Counted from the stretch's first letter, positions 1-9,031 are shown. The stretch: 64,000 nucleotides of DNA from Cellulomonas soli (GCF_013409305.1 NZ_JACBZJ010000001.1:744001-808000), one strand, 5' to 3'. Notes: generated by a model not told the origin, from the sequence alone. Translations and numbers: made by a program.

Positions 1-571
1 GGCGCAGGAGCCAGTCGACGACGAGTCCGATGAGGATGCCGCCCACGACGCCCGCCGCGATGGCGATCAGCGGGTGGTCGTGCAGCCAGATGCCCGCGCC
101 GATGCCGATCGCGGTGCTGTACGCGGCCCAGGTCACGGCGGCGAGACCGGTCAGGAGCATGAACCGTCGCCGGCGGAAACCCAGCGCGCCGGCCGTCATG
201 TTGACGGCGACCCGGCCGATCGGGATGTACCGCGCCGCGATGATGAACGACGCGCCCCGCCGGGCGAGCGCCCGTTCGGCCCAGTCGATCGTGCGCTGCG
301 CCGCAGGGCGCTGCAGGAACCGCACCCTGCGCACGTCGACCTTGCTGCCGATCTGGTACGCGATCTGGTCACCGGTGAACGCCCCGGCCGAAGCCACGAG
401 CATGACGAGCCACAGGTTCGGCTCGCCCGACGACATGGCGAGCGCGGCGAAGGCGATGATGACGGACTCGCTCGGGATCGGCGGGAAGAACCCGTCGATG
501 GTCGCGAACAGGTACACCACGAGGAACACCCATGGTGACCCTGCCAGGGCCAGCGCCCACGCCTCGATCAA
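1..571 (-). CDS. DedA family membrane protein (C-terminus outside window)
   Basis: The visible 190 residues are a polytopic membrane protein of the DedA/SNARE-associated (VTT) family. These proteins act in envelope homeostasis, and many are thought to flip or carry undecaprenyl phosphate or phospholipids. Family signatures seen are an early FPPIPSE segment, GAFTGDQIAYQIG in the first half, and the amphipathic RYIPIGRVAVNMTAGAL motif that carries the conserved arginines. The last hydrophobic segment runs off the window edge. I chose the TTG at 569-571 because the frame opens there with an AGGAG about 10 nt upstream and the reading begins with a hydrophobic stretch. An overlapping ATG frame in the same place gives an Arg-rich shadow. 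It lies downstream of def on the same strand but 240 bp away. Confidence 0.8.
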   Translation of the reverse strand, partial: MIEAWALALAGSPWVFLVVYLFATIDGFFPPIPSESVIIAFAALAMSSGEPNLWLVMLVASAGAFTGDQIAYQIGSKVDVRRVRFLQRPAAQRTIDWAERALARRGASFIIAARYIPIGRVAVNMTAGALGFRRRRFMLLTGLAAVTWAAYSTAIGIGAGIWLHDHPLIAIAAGVVGGILIGLVVDWLLR

Positions 572-734
572 CGTCCATCAGCTCCTGCGGTCGTCTCGTT
601 CGTCGCACGCGGACAGGTGTGACGAGATGGCCGACCACGTTCGTCGGTGGTGCGCCCCCAGAGCACAACGGTAGGTCGCGCCCGCGCGTTCCGACATCGG
701 GGATCCCCCCGAGTCCACCCCGGAGTCCCCGACG

Positions 735-763
735 GCCGTCCGGGGGGACACCCCGACGACGGC
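735..763 (-). terminator. possible terminator after def
   Basis: An imperfect GC-rich hairpin (gccgtccgggg pairing with ccccgacgacggc, with a small bulge) lies about 48 nt after the def stop. The rest of the 572-810 gap shows nothing recognisable. Confidence 0.35.
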
Positions 764-810
764 TCACGCCGCGACGGGCCCGGGGCGGCATGGCGCCGGC
801 CCGGTCGACG

Positions 811-1476
811 TCAGTCCAGCGGGAAGCCCAGGACCTGCGCGGCGGTCGTCGGACGCGGCTCGAGCAGCCAGCGCGCACCCTGCTCGTCGGACGCCGCCAA
901 CGACCGCAGGAGCGCCCTGTCGACGTAGAGCGTGCCGCCGAGATGGTCCGTCTCGTGCTGCACGATGCGCGCCGCCCACCCGTGCACGTGCTCGTCGAGC
1001 ACCGTGCCGCGCTCGTCGAACCCGGTGAGCCGCACCTGCCGGGCGCGGGGCACGACCGCCTGGTAACCGATCACGCTGAGGCAGCCCTCGTAGAACCCGA
1101 CCCGCTCGTCCCCGACCTGGGTGTAGGAGGGGTTGACGAGCACCCGGAACGGCACTGCCTCACGCTCGCGCACCCGCGCAGCCTCGGCGTCGACAGTGCC
1201 CGGGTCCTCGACCACCGCGATCGCGAGCGGCAGCCCGATCTGGGGCGCCGCCAGGCCCACTCCGGGTGCCGCGCGCATCGTGCGGTGCATCACGGCGAGC
1301 AGGCGCGCGAGCTCCTCGTCCGCGAGCTGCCCGTCGAACGGTGCCGCGACGGCCCGGAGCGCCGGGTGCCCGACCTGCACGATCGGCGCGATCCCTCGCT
1401 CGTCGGCCGCATCGAGCAGCCGGAGCGCCAGGTCGCGCAGGGCGACGTCACGCTCCCGCGCACCTGCGGTGGTCAC
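811..1476 (-). CDS. def: peptide deformylase
   Basis: Metal-dependent cytosolic hydrolase that removes the formyl group from the N-terminal methionine of new proteins. All three family motifs are present: [10 protein letters not shown] (about 72-81), EGCLS with the metal-binding Cys132, and HETDH (174-178) with the two metal-binding histidines and the catalytic glutamate. At 221 residues it is longer than the roughly 170-190 of most deformylases. The extra length is an N-terminal helix-rich stretch of about 30 residues and a C-terminal tail. Its start codon overlaps the glmM stop by 4 nt (1473-1476), so the two are probably translationally coupled. The same window carries map, the next enzyme in N-terminal processing. 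Confidence 0.95.
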   Translation of the reverse strand: MTTAGARERDVALRDLALRLLDAADERGIAPIVQVGHPALRAVAAPFDGQLADEELARLLAVMHRTMRAAPGVGLAAPQIGLPLAIAVVEDPGTVDAEAARVREREAVPFRVLVNPSYTQVGDERVGFYEGCLSVIGYQAVVPRARQVRLTGFDERGTVLDEHVHGWAARIVQHETDHLGGTLYVDRALLRSLAASDEQGARWLLEPRPTTAAQVLGFPLD

Positions 1477-2822
1477 AGCGCCAGCCGAGTCCGCACGACG
1501 TCCGCCAGCGTGTGCGCGACGCGGTCGGCGTCCGCCTGGGTGGCCGCCTCGACCATGACCCGCACGAGCGGCTCGGTGCCCGAGGGGCGCAGCAGGACCC
1601 GGCCCGTCTCCCCGAGACCGTCCTCGGCCTCACGCACCGCGTCGGCCAGCGACTCGTCCGTCCCGGCACGTCCCTTGTCGACGCCGGGCACGTTGACCAG
1701 CGTCTGCGGCAGGCGACGCACGATCCCGGCGAGCGCGTCGAGGGGACGACCGGTCGTGGCGACCCGTGCCGCGAGCTGCAGCGCGGTCAGCACGCCGTCA
1801 CCGGTCGTCGCGTGCTCGGCGAGGATGATGTGCCCGGACTGCTCGCCACCGAGACCGAAGCCACCGGCCCGCATCGCCTCGAGCACGTAGCGGTCACCGA
1901 CACCGGTCTCGACCGTGCGGATGCCCGCGTCCCGCATCGCCAGGCGCAGCCCGAGGTTGCTCATCACGGTGGTGACCAGGGTGTCGTGCGGCAGGACGCC
2001 CGCCTCGTGCAGCGCCACGGCGAGCACGCCCATGATCTGGTCGCCGTCGACGAGCACCCCGTGGCGGTCCACTGCGAGGCAGCGGTCCGCGTCGCCGTCG
2101 AACGCGACGCCGAGTGCGGCCCCCGAGGCGACCACGACGGCCTGCAGCTGCTCCGGGTGGGTCGACCCGCACTGCTCGTTGATGTTCCGCCCGTCGGGCG
2201 AGGCGTTGATGACCACCACGTCCGCGCCGGCCGCACGCAGCGCCGCAGGACCGACCTCGCTTGCCGCGCCGTTCGCGCAGTCGACGGCGATGCGCAGGCC
2301 CGCCAGGGGGGCGTCGATCGTCCCCACGAGGTGCTGGACGTACTGGTCCCCGGCGCTGCCGGTGTCGATGCGGATCCGGCCCACCTCGGCACCGAGCGGC
2401 CGTTCCCAGGTCTCGCCGATGCGCGCCTCGATGGCCGCCTCGAGCTCGTCGTCGAGCTTGTTGCCGCCACGGGCGAGGAACTTGATGCCGTTGTCCGGCA
2501 TGGGGTTGTGCGACGCGGAGAGCACGACGCCCAGGTCGACGCCCATGGCCGCCGTCAGGTATGCCACCGCAGGGGTGGGCAGCACGCCGACGTTGACGAC
2601 GTCGACCCCGGCGGAGGCCAGTCCGGCGGTCACCGCGGCGGACAGGAACTCGCCGGAGGCACGCGAGTCCCGCCCGACGACGGCCCGCGGCCGGTGGCCG
2701 GCGAACTCACCTTGCGAGCCGAGCACGTGCGCCGCCGCCACGGACACGTCGAGCGCGAGCTCGGCCGTCACGTCGCGGTTCGCGAGCCCCCGGACTCCAT
2801 CGGTCCCGAACAGTCGAGCCAT
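1473..2822 (-). CDS. glmM: phosphoglucosamine mutase
   Basis: Interconverts glucosamine-6-phosphate and glucosamine-1-phosphate on the way to UDP-GlcNAc for peptidoglycan. The 449-residue length is normal. The N-terminus [12 protein letters not shown] is the family hallmark. The phosphorylated serine is in SASHNP (Ser104), the metal loop is DGDADR in the middle of the protein, and the C-terminal phosphate-binding loop is [11 protein letters not shown]. The ATG at 2820-2822 is preceded by GGAAGGA; an upstream in-frame extension to 3128 has no family similarity and was rejected. It sits after rpsI, separated by a terminator hairpin at 2882-2921, and is coupled to def downstream. Confidence 0.96.
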   Translation of the reverse strand: MARLFGTDGVRGLANRDVTAELALDVSVAAAHVLGSQGEFAGHRPRAVVGRDSRASGEFLSAAVTAGLASAGVDVVNVGVLPTPAVAYLTAAMGVDLGVVLSASHNPMPDNGIKFLARGGNKLDDELEAAIEARIGETWERPLGAEVGRIRIDTGSAGDQYVQHLVGTIDAPLAGLRIAVDCANGAASEVGPAALRAAGADVVVINASPDGRNINEQCGSTHPEQLQAVVVASGAALGVAFDGDADRCLAVDRHGVLVDGDQIMGVLAVALHEAGVLPHDTLVTTVMSNLGLRLAMRDAGIRTVETGVGDRYVLEAMRAGGFGLGGEQSGHIILAEHATTGDGVLTALQLAARVATTGRPLDALAGIVRRLPQTLVNVPGVDKGRAGTDESLADAVREAEDGLGETGRVLLRPSGTEPLVRVMVEAATQADADRVAHTLADVVRTRLAL

Positions 2823-2881
2823 CCTGTGCTTCCTTCCGCCGTGCTGTCGTGCCCTCGTGCCGTCGACCACCCGCAGGTACG

Positions 2882-2921
2882 CCGATGGCCCCGCAGGTCT
2901 GTCGACCCGCGGGGCCATCGG
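2882..2921 (-). terminator. terminator after rpsI
   Basis: A perfect 13-bp stem (2882-2894 with 2909-2921, core gatggccccgc) closes a 14-nt loop just after the rpsI stop codon. It ends the rplM-rpsI unit ahead of glmM. Confidence 0.75.
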
Positions 2922-2937
2922 GCCGCCACGCCAGGGA

Positions 2938-3426
2938 TCAGCGCTTGGAGTACTGAGGTGCCTTGCGGGCCTTCTTGAGACCGGCCTTCTTGCGCTCGAC
3001 CACGCGTGCGTCACGCGTGAGGAAGCCGGCCTTCTTGAGCACCGCACGGTTGTGCTCGGCGTCGATGGCGTTGAGCGCGCGGGCGATGCCCAGGCGGAGC
3101 GCACCGGCCTGGCCGGAGACGCCACCACCCGTGATGCGGGCGACGACGTCGAAGCGACCCTCGACGTCGACCAGCTTCAGCGGGGAGTTGACCAGCTGCT
3201 GGTGCACCTTGTTCGGGAAGTAGTCCTCGAGGGTGCGGCCGTTGATCTTCCACTGGCCGGTGCCGGGCACCAGGCGCACGCGGGCGACGGCTTCCTTGCG
3301 GCGACCGAGGGCCTGCCCCGGTGCCGTGATGCTCTGACCGCGACCCGTGGGGGCCACCGTCTCGGAGGTGTAGCTCGTGGGCGTGTCGTCGCCCTCGAGG
3401 TCGATGTCGACCGTGGTCTCGGCCAC
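2938..3426 (-). CDS. rpsI: 30S ribosomal protein S9
   Basis: Component of the small-subunit head whose C-terminal tail reaches toward the P-site tRNA. The core reads [15 protein letters not shown] and [19 protein letters not shown], and the C-terminus ends in the conserved QYSKR. The 162-residue form includes an acidic N-terminal extension of about 35 residues typical of actinobacterial S9. I chose the GTG at 3424-3426 because GAGG lies 7 nt upstream. A longer GTG at 3471 that overlaps the rplM stop has poor ribosome-binding spacing. It is the second gene of the rplM-rpsI operon. Confidence 0.93.
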   Translation of the reverse strand: MAETTVDIDLEGDDTPTSYTSETVAPTGRGQSITAPGQALGRRKEAVARVRLVPGTGQWKINGRTLEDYFPNKVHQQLVNSPLKLVDVEGRFDVVARITGGGVSGQAGALRLGIARALNAIDAEHNRAVLKKAGFLTRDARVVERKKAGLKKARKAPQYSKR

Positions 3427-3467
3427 TGGTGTCCTCGCGTCCTGTGTCGTCGCGTCTCTCAGCGGGC

Positions 3468-3917
3468 TCACGCCTGCTGGGAGACCTGGGTGATCTCGAA
3501 GGGCTTGGGCTGCTGAGCGGCGTGCGGGTGCGCGGCACCCGCGTAGACCTTCAGCTTGCCGATCTGCTGACGGGCGAGGGACGTCTTGGGGAGCATCCCG
3601 CGGACAGCCTTCTCGATCGCGCGCTCGGGGTGCTTCTCGAGCAGGTCCGAGTACGCCGTCGCGCGCAGACCGCCCGGGTAGCCCGAGTGTCGGTACGCGA
3701 GCTTGGTCTCGCGCTTGTTGCCGGTGAGGGCGACCTTCTCCGCGTTGATGACGATGACGAAGTCACCGCCGTCGACGTGGGGGGCGAAGGTGGCCTTGTG
3801 CTTGCCGCGCAGCAGCGTGGCCACGTGAGTGGCCAGGCGGCCCAGGACGACATCGGTCGCGTCGATGACGTACCAGTTCCGCTCGACGTCGCCGGGCTTC
3901 GGGGTGTACGTACGCAC
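3468..3917 (-). CDS. rplM: 50S ribosomal protein L13
   Basis: Early-assembly protein of the large subunit that binds 23S rRNA. It is 149 residues, close to the usual 142-147. Family segments visible are [15 protein letters not shown] near the N-terminus, [16 protein letters not shown] and the SGYPGGLR loop. The start is the GTG at 3915-3917 (reading [10 protein letters not shown]), the standard actinobacterial start with AAGG about 10 nt upstream; an in-frame ATG at 4019 would add a basic stretch foreign to L13. It is first in the operon with rpsI and has a well-formed promoter at 4087-4116. Confidence 0.95.
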   Translation of the reverse strand: MRTYTPKPGDVERNWYVIDATDVVLGRLATHVATLLRGKHKATFAPHVDGGDFVIVINAEKVALTGNKRETKLAYRHSGYPGGLRATAYSDLLEKHPERAIEKAVRGMLPKTSLARQQIGKLKVYAGAAHPHAAQQPKPFEITQVSQQA

Positions 3918-4086
3918 GGGTCGTAGCCTTCGTTTCGTGTTGCGTCGTGTTCGTGCGGCCGCAGGGCGGCCGTCCGAGGATGGCTGTCGAGGCATCCCAT
4001 CCGGCGAGTGGGCTCGCACCGGACCGCCATCGGTTCAGCTGGTGAGAAGCCAGCCGCGCTCGACAGGGGACGCACAACGACACAAC

Positions 4087-4116
4087 AGAGTAGCGGCCCC
4101 CGCGGGAGGGGGTCAA
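4087..4116 (-). promoter_or_regulatory. promoter of rplM-rpsI
   Basis: On the minus strand a -35 TTGACC (4111-4116) and a -10 TACTCT (4087-4092) are separated by 18 nt. This implies a leader of about 165 nt before the rplM GTG. The -35 box overlaps the 3' end of the LysR-type gene. Confidence 0.6.
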
Positions 4117-5042
4117 AACGCGGGAGAACCGGCCCCCGTCGGCGACCGCCGACCGGACGCCGGACGCAGCCCTGACCGCGCCGCCGAGACCACCCGCGAC
4201 GTCAGCAGGTCGAGCGTCGGCGTGCGCAGCGACCAGTGCTGCCAGTGCAGCGGCACCTCGAGCCACTGCCCCGGTGCGAACGGCACCAGCCCGCCGGCCG
4301 CGAGCGCCTGCGCGGCAGCACGCTCGGGCACCATGCCCCAGCCGAGCCCGGCCCGGACCAGGTCGACGAACGCCTGCTGCTCGGGCACGTGGTGCGCGGG
4401 AGGTCGCAGCCCGGGGCCGACCAGCTGCTCGACGAACCGGTCCTGCAGCGCGTCCTGCCGGTTGAAGGCCACGACCGGCGCGACCGCGAGCGCCTCGCGG
4501 GTGGGTCCGTCGGGAAGGTGCCTGCCCAGGTAGGACGGCGCGGCCACCGCGACGTAGCGCATGGCGCCCAACGGACGGCTCCGGCAGCCCTGCACCGGCT
4601 CGGCGTCGGCGGTGACGGCCGCCATCGCCGTGCCGTCCCGCAGGAGCCGCGCCGAGTGGTCCTGGTCCTCCCGGTGCAGCTCGACGAGGACGCCTGCGGG
4701 CAGGTCGACGAGCGCAGCGGGGAACCACGTGGACAACGAGTCGGCGTTGACGGCCACGGCGAGGCGGGTCGGGCCGCCGAGCACCTCGAGAGCATCGAGC
4801 GCGTCCTGGGCGAGCAGGTCGACCTGCCCGGCGAGGCGGACCAGCGCCTCGCCCGCCGCGGTCGCCCGGCACGGTCGGCTGCGGCGCACCAGGACGTGCC
4901 CGGCCTGCTGCTCGAGCGCCTTGATGCGCTGACTGACGGCCGAGGGTGTCACGTGCAGCCTGCGCGCGGCCGCATCGAAGCTGCCCTCGCCGACCACGGC
5001 GGCGAGGGCCTCGAGCTGGGCGAGGTCGAACGGGACAGTCAC
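4113..5042 (-). CDS. LysR-type regulator, ArgP/LysG class
   Basis: DNA-binding activator of basic amino acid export. The first 65 residues form the LysR winged helix (QLEALAAVVGEGSFDAAARR, then TPSAVSQRIKALE), followed by an effector-binding domain to residue 309. It is divergent from a LysE/ArgO-type exporter 72 bp away. That arrangement defines the ArgP-argO and LysG-lysE pairs, in which the regulator senses lysine, arginine or histidine and switches on the exporter; the substrate here is inferred. The start is the GTG at 5040-5042. It follows TAGCAT by 7 nt with no Shine-Dalgarno, so the mRNA is probably leaderless. An inverted repeat in the gap could be its operator. Confidence 0.88.
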   Translation of the reverse strand: MTVPFDLAQLEALAAVVGEGSFDAAARRLHVTPSAVSQRIKALEQQAGHVLVRRSRPCRATAAGEALVRLAGQVDLLAQDALDALEVLGGPTRLAVAVNADSLSTWFPAALVDLPAGVLVELHREDQDHSARLLRDGTAMAAVTADAEPVQGCRSRPLGAMRYVAVAAPSYLGRHLPDGPTREALAVAPVVAFNRQDALQDRFVEQLVGPGLRPPAHHVPEQQAFVDLVRAGLGWGMVPERAAAQALAAGGLVPFAPGQWLEVPLHWQHWSLRTPTLDLLTSRVVSAARSGLRPASGRRSPTGAGSPAF

Positions 5043-5047
5043 CTGAG

Positions 5048-5091
5048 CGATGCTAACGGACCTGCAGAAACCTGAACTGGACGCAGCATCG
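5048..5091. promoter_or_regulatory. inverted repeat and leaderless -10 box between regulator and exporter
   Basis: CGATGCT (5048-5054) is mirrored by AGCATCG (5085-5091) across the short divergent region. The left arm overlaps a minus-strand -10 TAGCAT (5050-5055) placed 7 nt before the regulator GTG. This fits autoregulation plus exporter activation by the regulator, but binding is inferred. Confidence 0.45.
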
Positions 5092-5100
5092 TGGCGTCCC

Positions 5101-5106
5101 TAGCGT
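5101..5106 (+). promoter_or_regulatory. -10 box of lysE-type gene (leaderless)
   Basis: TAGCGT ends 8 nt before the GTG at 5115. This spacing places the transcript start at the start codon. Confidence 0.5.
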
Positions 5107-5114
5107 CGGTGGAC

Positions 5115-5729
5115 GTGACCGAACCGCTCGTGCCCGCAGCCGTCGCCGGGCTGCTCACCGGCCTGTCCCTCATCGTCGCGATCGGCGCGCAGAACGCGTT
5201 CGTGCTGCGTCAGGGCATCCGGCGCGAGCACGTCCTGCCCGTCGTCCTCGTGTGCGCGGGCGCCGACGCCCTGCTGGTCACCGCAGGCGTCGCCGGGCTG
5301 GGCAGGCTCGTCTCCGAGCACCCGGACGTGCTGGCGGCTGCCCGGTGGGGCGGTGCGGCGTTCCTGCTCGCCTACGGCGTGCTCGCCGCCCTGCGTGCGG
5401 GACGGCCGGCCACCCTGGAACCCGCCGACGCCGGCCCGGCGAGCCTGCGTGCCGTGCTCGCCGCCGCCCTCGGGTTCACCTTCCTGAACCCGCACGTGTA
5501 CCTCGACACCGTCGTGCTGCTCGGATCGCTCGCGCAGCAGCACGGGCCGGGCGGCGGCACCGTGGCGTTCGGGGCGGGCGCGGTGACCGCGAGCGTGCTC
5601 TGGTTCGGCGCGCTGGGCTTCGGCGCCGCGCGGCTCGCCGGGGTGTTCGCCAGGCCGGCGGCGTGGCGGGTCCTCGACGGCACCGTCGCCGTCCTCATGG
5701 TCGGGCTCGCGGTCTCGCTCGTGCTGTGA
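5115..5729 (+). CDS. LysE/ArgO family amino acid exporter
   Basis: Inner-membrane exporter of the LysE superfamily, about 204 residues with five to six hydrophobic segments. The N-terminal signature GLSLIVAIGAQNAFVLRQG is nearly identical to known LysE/ArgO proteins, and GFTFLNPHVYLDTVVLLG is the second conserved block. Basic amino acids (Lys/Arg) are the expected substrates because the divergent neighbour is an ArgP/LysG-type regulator. I chose the GTG at 5115 because it gives the short N-terminus usual in the family and follows TAGCGT by 8 nt. In-frame GTGs at 5091 and 5109 would add 8 or 2 residues and cannot be excluded. Confidence 0.88.
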   Translation: MTEPLVPAAVAGLLTGLSLIVAIGAQNAFVLRQGIRREHVLPVVLVCAGADALLVTAGVAGLGRLVSEHPDVLAAARWGGAAFLLAYGVLAALRAGRPATLEPADAGPASLRAVLAAALGFTFLNPHVYLDTVVLLGSLAQQHGPGGGTVAFGAGAVTASVLWFGALGFGAARLAGVFARPAAWRVLDGTVAVLMVGLAVSLVL

Positions 5730-5750
5730 CCTCGGCCGGAGCCCGACCGC

Positions 5751-7439
5751 TCAGCGCACGCGGTCCACGCGGGCCACGTCCCAGACGGGTTCCGGCGTCT
5801 CGACGACCTCGCCGTCCGCGCCGAAGACCAGATAGCGGTCGAACGTCCGCGTGAACCACCGGTCGTGGGTGACGGCCAGGACCGTCCCCTCGAACCCCGC
5901 GAGCCCCTCCTCGAGCGCCTCCGCCGAGTGCAGGTCCAGGTTGTCCGTCGGCTCGTCGAGCAGCAGCAGCGTCGCACCGCCCAGCTCCAGCAGCAGGATC
6001 TGGAACCGCGCCTGCTGACCCCCCGACAACGTCTCGAAGCGTTGCTCCGCGGCCGCGACCAGGTCGTACCGGTCGAGCGCCTTGCTGGCCTGCTCCCGAC
6101 CCAGCCCCGACCGGTGCTCGTCACCCCGGTGCAGGATCTCCAGCAGCGTGCGGCCGGCGAGGTCACGCTGACCGGCGCCGGCGTTCTGCGCGAACCAGCC
6201 CGGGCGGACCCGCGAGCCGAGCACCACCGTCCCGGTGTGCGGCACCGGCACGACCGGCGCGTCGTCCGCCGGCAGGTGCTCAGGACCCGGGTCGGAGCCA
6301 CCACCGGCGAGCAGCCGCAGGAAGTGCGACTTGCCCGACCCGTTCGACCCGAGCACCGCGACCCGCTCCCCGAACCACACCTCGAGGTCGAACGGCCGCA
6401 TCAGCCCGGTCAGCTCCAGGCCCGCGGCCACCACGGCCCGCTTGGCCGTGCGACCGCCACGCAGCCGCACCCGCACCTGCTGCTCCCGGGTCCGCACGGT
6501 CGGGGGCCCGGCCTCCTCGAACTTGCGCAGGCGGGTCTGCGCCGCCTGGTACCGCGACGCCAGCCCGTCGTTGAACGCCGCCTTCGTCTTGAGGGTCAGC
6601 ACGAGCTCCTTGAGCTTGGCGTGCTCCTCCTCCCACCGGCGCAGCAGCTCCTCGAGGCGGTCGAGGCGGTCCTGGCGGGCCTGCGCGTAGGTGCCGAACC
6701 CTCCGCCGTGCACCCACACCTGCGCCCCGAGCACCGTCGGCTCGAGGGTGGCCACCGCCGTCGCCACGCGCGAGAGCAGCTCGCGGTCGTGGCTGACGAA
6801 CAGCACGGTCTTCGACGAGGCGACCAGCCGCTCCTCGAGCCAGCGCTTGGTCGGCACGTCCAGGGCGTTGTCCGGCTCGTCGAGCAGCAGCACCTCGTCC
6901 GGCCCCGTGAGCAGCGCCTCGAGCACGAGCCGCTTCTGCTCGCCGCCGGACATCGTGCGCACCTGCCGGTCCTGGACGCGCTCGAACGGGATCGACAGCA
7001 CCGCCTGCGTGATGCGGTCCCAGCCGGCCTCCGCCTCGTAGCCGCCGACGTCGGCCCAGTCGACCAGGGCGTGCGCGTAGCGCATCTGGGCGGCCTCGTC
7101 GTCGACCTCCATGATCCCGAGCTCGGCCACCGTCAGCTCGGTCGCCGCGTCCCGGACCGCCGGCGAGGCCAACGAGGCCAGCAGGTCCCGGACCGACCGG
7201 TCGTCGTCGATCCGACCGACGTCCTGCCGCATGACGCCGAGGCCGCCGCTGCGGACCACCGAGCCCGCGTGCGGCTGCTCGTCGCCCGCCACGATGCGCA
7301 GCAGCGTGGACTTGCCCGTGCCGTTCGGACCCACGAGCGCGACCCGCGAGCCCTCGGCGACGCGGAACGACACGTCCTCGAGCAGCGGACGTCCGTCGGG
7401 CAGCACGTAGCCGATGCCGCCGATGTCGAGATGACCCAT
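5751..7439 (-). CDS. ABC-F family ATPase with atypical Walker B loops
   Basis: Soluble protein of 562 residues with two ABC ATPase domains joined by a charged linker and no membrane segments, the layout of ABC-F proteins that act on the ribosome (translation factors or antibiotic-resistance proteins). Domain 1 has the P-loop GPNGTGKST (37-45) and signature MSGGEQKR; domain 2 has GSNGSGKS and LSGGQQAR. The post-Walker B motif, normally DEPTNHLD in ABC-F, reads DEPDNALD in domain 1 and DEPTDNLD in domain 2. This marks a divergent actinobacterial subgroup whose role is unknown to me. The ATG at 7437-7439 follows CAGACT by 6 nt, which suggests a leaderless mRNA. It converges on the lysE-type gene with a 21-nt gap. 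Confidence 0.85.
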   Translation of the reverse strand: MGHLDIGGIGYVLPDGRPLLEDVSFRVAEGSRVALVGPNGTGKSTLLRIVAGDEQPHAGSVVRSGGLGVMRQDVGRIDDDRSVRDLLASLASPAVRDAATELTVAELGIMEVDDEAAQMRYAHALVDWADVGGYEAEAGWDRITQAVLSIPFERVQDRQVRTMSGGEQKRLVLEALLTGPDEVLLLDEPDNALDVPTKRWLEERLVASSKTVLFVSHDRELLSRVATAVATLEPTVLGAQVWVHGGGFGTYAQARQDRLDRLEELLRRWEEEHAKLKELVLTLKTKAAFNDGLASRYQAAQTRLRKFEEAGPPTVRTREQQVRVRLRGGRTAKRAVVAAGLELTGLMRPFDLEVWFGERVAVLGSNGSGKSHFLRLLAGGGSDPGPEHLPADDAPVVPVPHTGTVVLGSRVRPGWFAQNAGAGQRDLAGRTLLEILHRGDEHRSGLGREQASKALDRYDLVAAAEQRFETLSGGQQARFQILLLELGGATLLLLDEPTDNLDLHSAEALEEGLAGFEGTVLAVTHDRWFTRTFDRYLVFGADGEVVETPEPVWDVARVDRVR

Positions 7440-7445
7440 CGGGCC

Positions 7446-7451
7446 AGTCTG
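7446..7451 (-). promoter_or_regulatory. -10 box of ABC-F gene (leaderless)
   Basis: CAGACT on the minus strand lies 6 nt before the ATG at 7439, and no Shine-Dalgarno is present. Confidence 0.4.
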
Positions 7452-7535
7452 CCGTCCGCGCGGGCAGTCCGGCGACGACATTCACCGCGGTCGCAATGGC
7501 TGGCGCCGGACGGCGGCGGGTGCGAGGGTCAGAGC

Positions 7536-7988
7536 ATGAGCGAGCAGACCGAGGGCTTCCAGGGCCTGACACCGGACGTGGGCGGCGAGGGCGACACCGA
7601 CCAGATCCCCCGTGAGGACAGCCTGCTCGAGCGCGGCGTCGACGACCTGCTCGACGAGGGCTACACGCTTCCCGAGCGCCCGCGCCCCACCCATTACGGC
7701 GAGACGCCGTGGGAGGAGGCGCACCGCGAGACGATCGACCAGCGCGTGCTGCAGGAGGAGCCCGAGGTCTGGGACGTCCGCCCGCACGTCTCGGGCGACC
7801 GCGAGGTGGGACGTGCCGGGCGCCTCGTGCAGGACGAGGCCGCCGTCCGGGCCGGGACGACCGACACGTTCGCCGTCGACGCCGGCGTCTCGGGCGGTGG
7901 CGCCAGCGCCGAGGAGGCCGCGGTGCACCTCGTCGAGGAGGAGTACGTGGACGACACCCGCTACGTCGAGGACGACGAGCAGGCCTGA
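7536..7988 (+). CDS. DUF5709 family protein
   Basis: Small, acidic, soluble protein of 150 residues with no signal peptide or membrane segment. It reads as an actinobacterial DUF5709-type protein: an N-terminal DSLLERGVDDLLDEGYTLPE block followed by a PWEEAHRET block and a tail rich in Glu and Asp (EEAAVHLVEEEY). Its function is not known. Very similar proteins occur widely in actinobacteria, often with no fixed partners. It is divergent from the ABC-F gene, with 96 bp between the two starts. GAGGG lies just upstream of the ATG. The stop codon sits at the edge of a 13-bp tandem repeat, and truA converges on it. Confidence 0.8.
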   Translation: MSEQTEGFQGLTPDVGGEGDTDQIPREDSLLERGVDDLLDEGYTLPERPRPTHYGETPWEEAHRETIDQRVLQEEPEVWDVRPHVSGDREVGRAGRLVQDEAAVRAGTTDTFAVDAGVSGGGASAEEAAVHLVEEEYVDDTRYVEDDEQA

Positions 7989-8023
7989 GGCCCGCGTCTG
8001 AGGCCCCAGGCTGAGGCCCCAGG
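7985..8023. repeat. 13-bp tandem repeat, three copies
   Basis: Three consecutive 13-bp units begin with ctgaggccc (7985, 7998, 8011). The last two are identical (ctgaggccccagg). The first unit contains the TGA stop of the DUF5709 gene. The array fills the gap between two convergent genes. Confidence 0.8.
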
Positions 8024-8039
8024 CTGCGCAGGAGGTCGC

Positions 8040-9023
8040 TCAGCCCTCCGCCGGCACCGCCGACGGGTGGACGTCGTCGGCCGCCCGTCGAGCACGGGTC
8101 TGCTCGGCCCGTGCCGCGAGCTCGGCGTCCGCCGGGTACGTGACCTGCTCGAGCGTGAGCCCGTGCGCCGCCACGACGGCACCCGCCGGGTCACGGCGCC
8201 CGGCGACCAGCACCCGCGCGGGCCAGTCCACAGGGCGGCGCCCCTCCCCCACAGCGAGGCTCGCGCCGACCAGGGCACGGACCATCGAGTGGCAGAAGGC
8301 GTCCGCCTGGACGTGGGCGACGACCAGGCCCGCGTCCGGCCCGCCCTCCGGGCGGGTCCACGTCAGCTCCTCGAGGGTCCGGATCGTGGTCGCGCCCTCG
8401 CGCTGCTTGCAGTACGCGGCGAAGTCGTGGCGCCCCACGAGCATCCGGGCGGCCTCGTCCATCGCCGCCACGTCCAGCGCGCTGCGGTGCCACAGCACGT
8501 GCCCGCGCGTCAGGGGGTCGCGCAGGACCGGGTCGTCGCAGACCCGGTACGCGTACCGGCGACGCAGCGCCGAGAACCGCGCGTCGAAGCCGACCGGCGC
8601 GTACGTGACGCGGTGCACCACCACGTCGGCAGGCAGGACCCCGGCCAGGCGGGTCAGGAGGGCGCCGGTCGGCTCCCGGTCGGAGCGGCCGGGCGTGGCG
8701 AGCAATGCCTCCCGGACCACGTCGACGTGGGCGACCTGCCCGCGCGCGTGCACACCCGCGTCGGTCCGGCCCGCGACGGTCACGCGCGGCGCGCGGTCCC
8801 CCCGGTGCGCCGAGCGCAGCACGACACCCAGGGCGTCCTCGAGCTCACCCTGCACGGAGCGCAGCGTCGGCTGACGCGCCCAGCCCGCGAAGGCGGTGCC
8901 GTCGTAGGCCAGATCGAGCCGGAGGCGGACGGTCACTCCCGATGCGGCGAGCTCGGCCGCGGCGACCGCCACGGGGGCGGAGGGCGACGGGAAGGGCGGT
9001 TCGTGGTCCGACGGCGTGCTCAC
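8040..9023 (-). CDS. truA: tRNA pseudouridine(38-40) synthase
   Basis: Converts uridines 38-40 of the tRNA anticodon stem to pseudouridine. The catalytic aspartate lies in [10 protein letters not shown], preceded by the N-terminal fold [16 protein letters not shown]. Later conserved blocks are [18 protein letters not shown] and [11 protein letters not shown]. At 327 residues it is slightly longer than the usual 250-290 because of N- and C-terminal tails. The start is the GTG at 9021-9023, which follows TACCGT by 8 nt and has no Shine-Dalgarno, so the gene is probably leaderless. In many actinobacteria truA directly follows rplQ. Here a hydrolase and a ROK gene stand between them and truA is in its own unit. 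Confidence 0.94.
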   Translation of the reverse strand: MSTPSDHEPPFPSPSAPVAVAAAELAASGVTVRLRLDLAYDGTAFAGWARQPTLRSVQGELEDALGVVLRSAHRGDRAPRVTVAGRTDAGVHARGQVAHVDVVREALLATPGRSDREPTGALLTRLAGVLPADVVVHRVTYAPVGFDARFSALRRRYAYRVCDDPVLRDPLTRGHVLWHRSALDVAAMDEAARMLVGRHDFAAYCKQREGATTIRTLEELTWTRPEGGPDAGLVVAHVQADAFCHSMVRALVGASLAVGEGRRPVDWPARVLVAGRRDPAGAVVAAHGLTLEQVTYPADAELAARAEQTRARRAADDVHPSAVPAEG

Positions 9024-9031
9024 GGGCGACC

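Noticed and set aside
369..878. A 169-codon minus-strand frame over the dedA start
   Set aside because: It is Arg-rich and runs into dedA in another frame. The DedA motifs are in the frame starting with TTG at 571.
5865..7988. A 707-codon plus-strand frame
   Set aside because: Only its last 150 codons are a real gene (DUF5709, from 7536). The rest is the mirror of the ABC-F gene.
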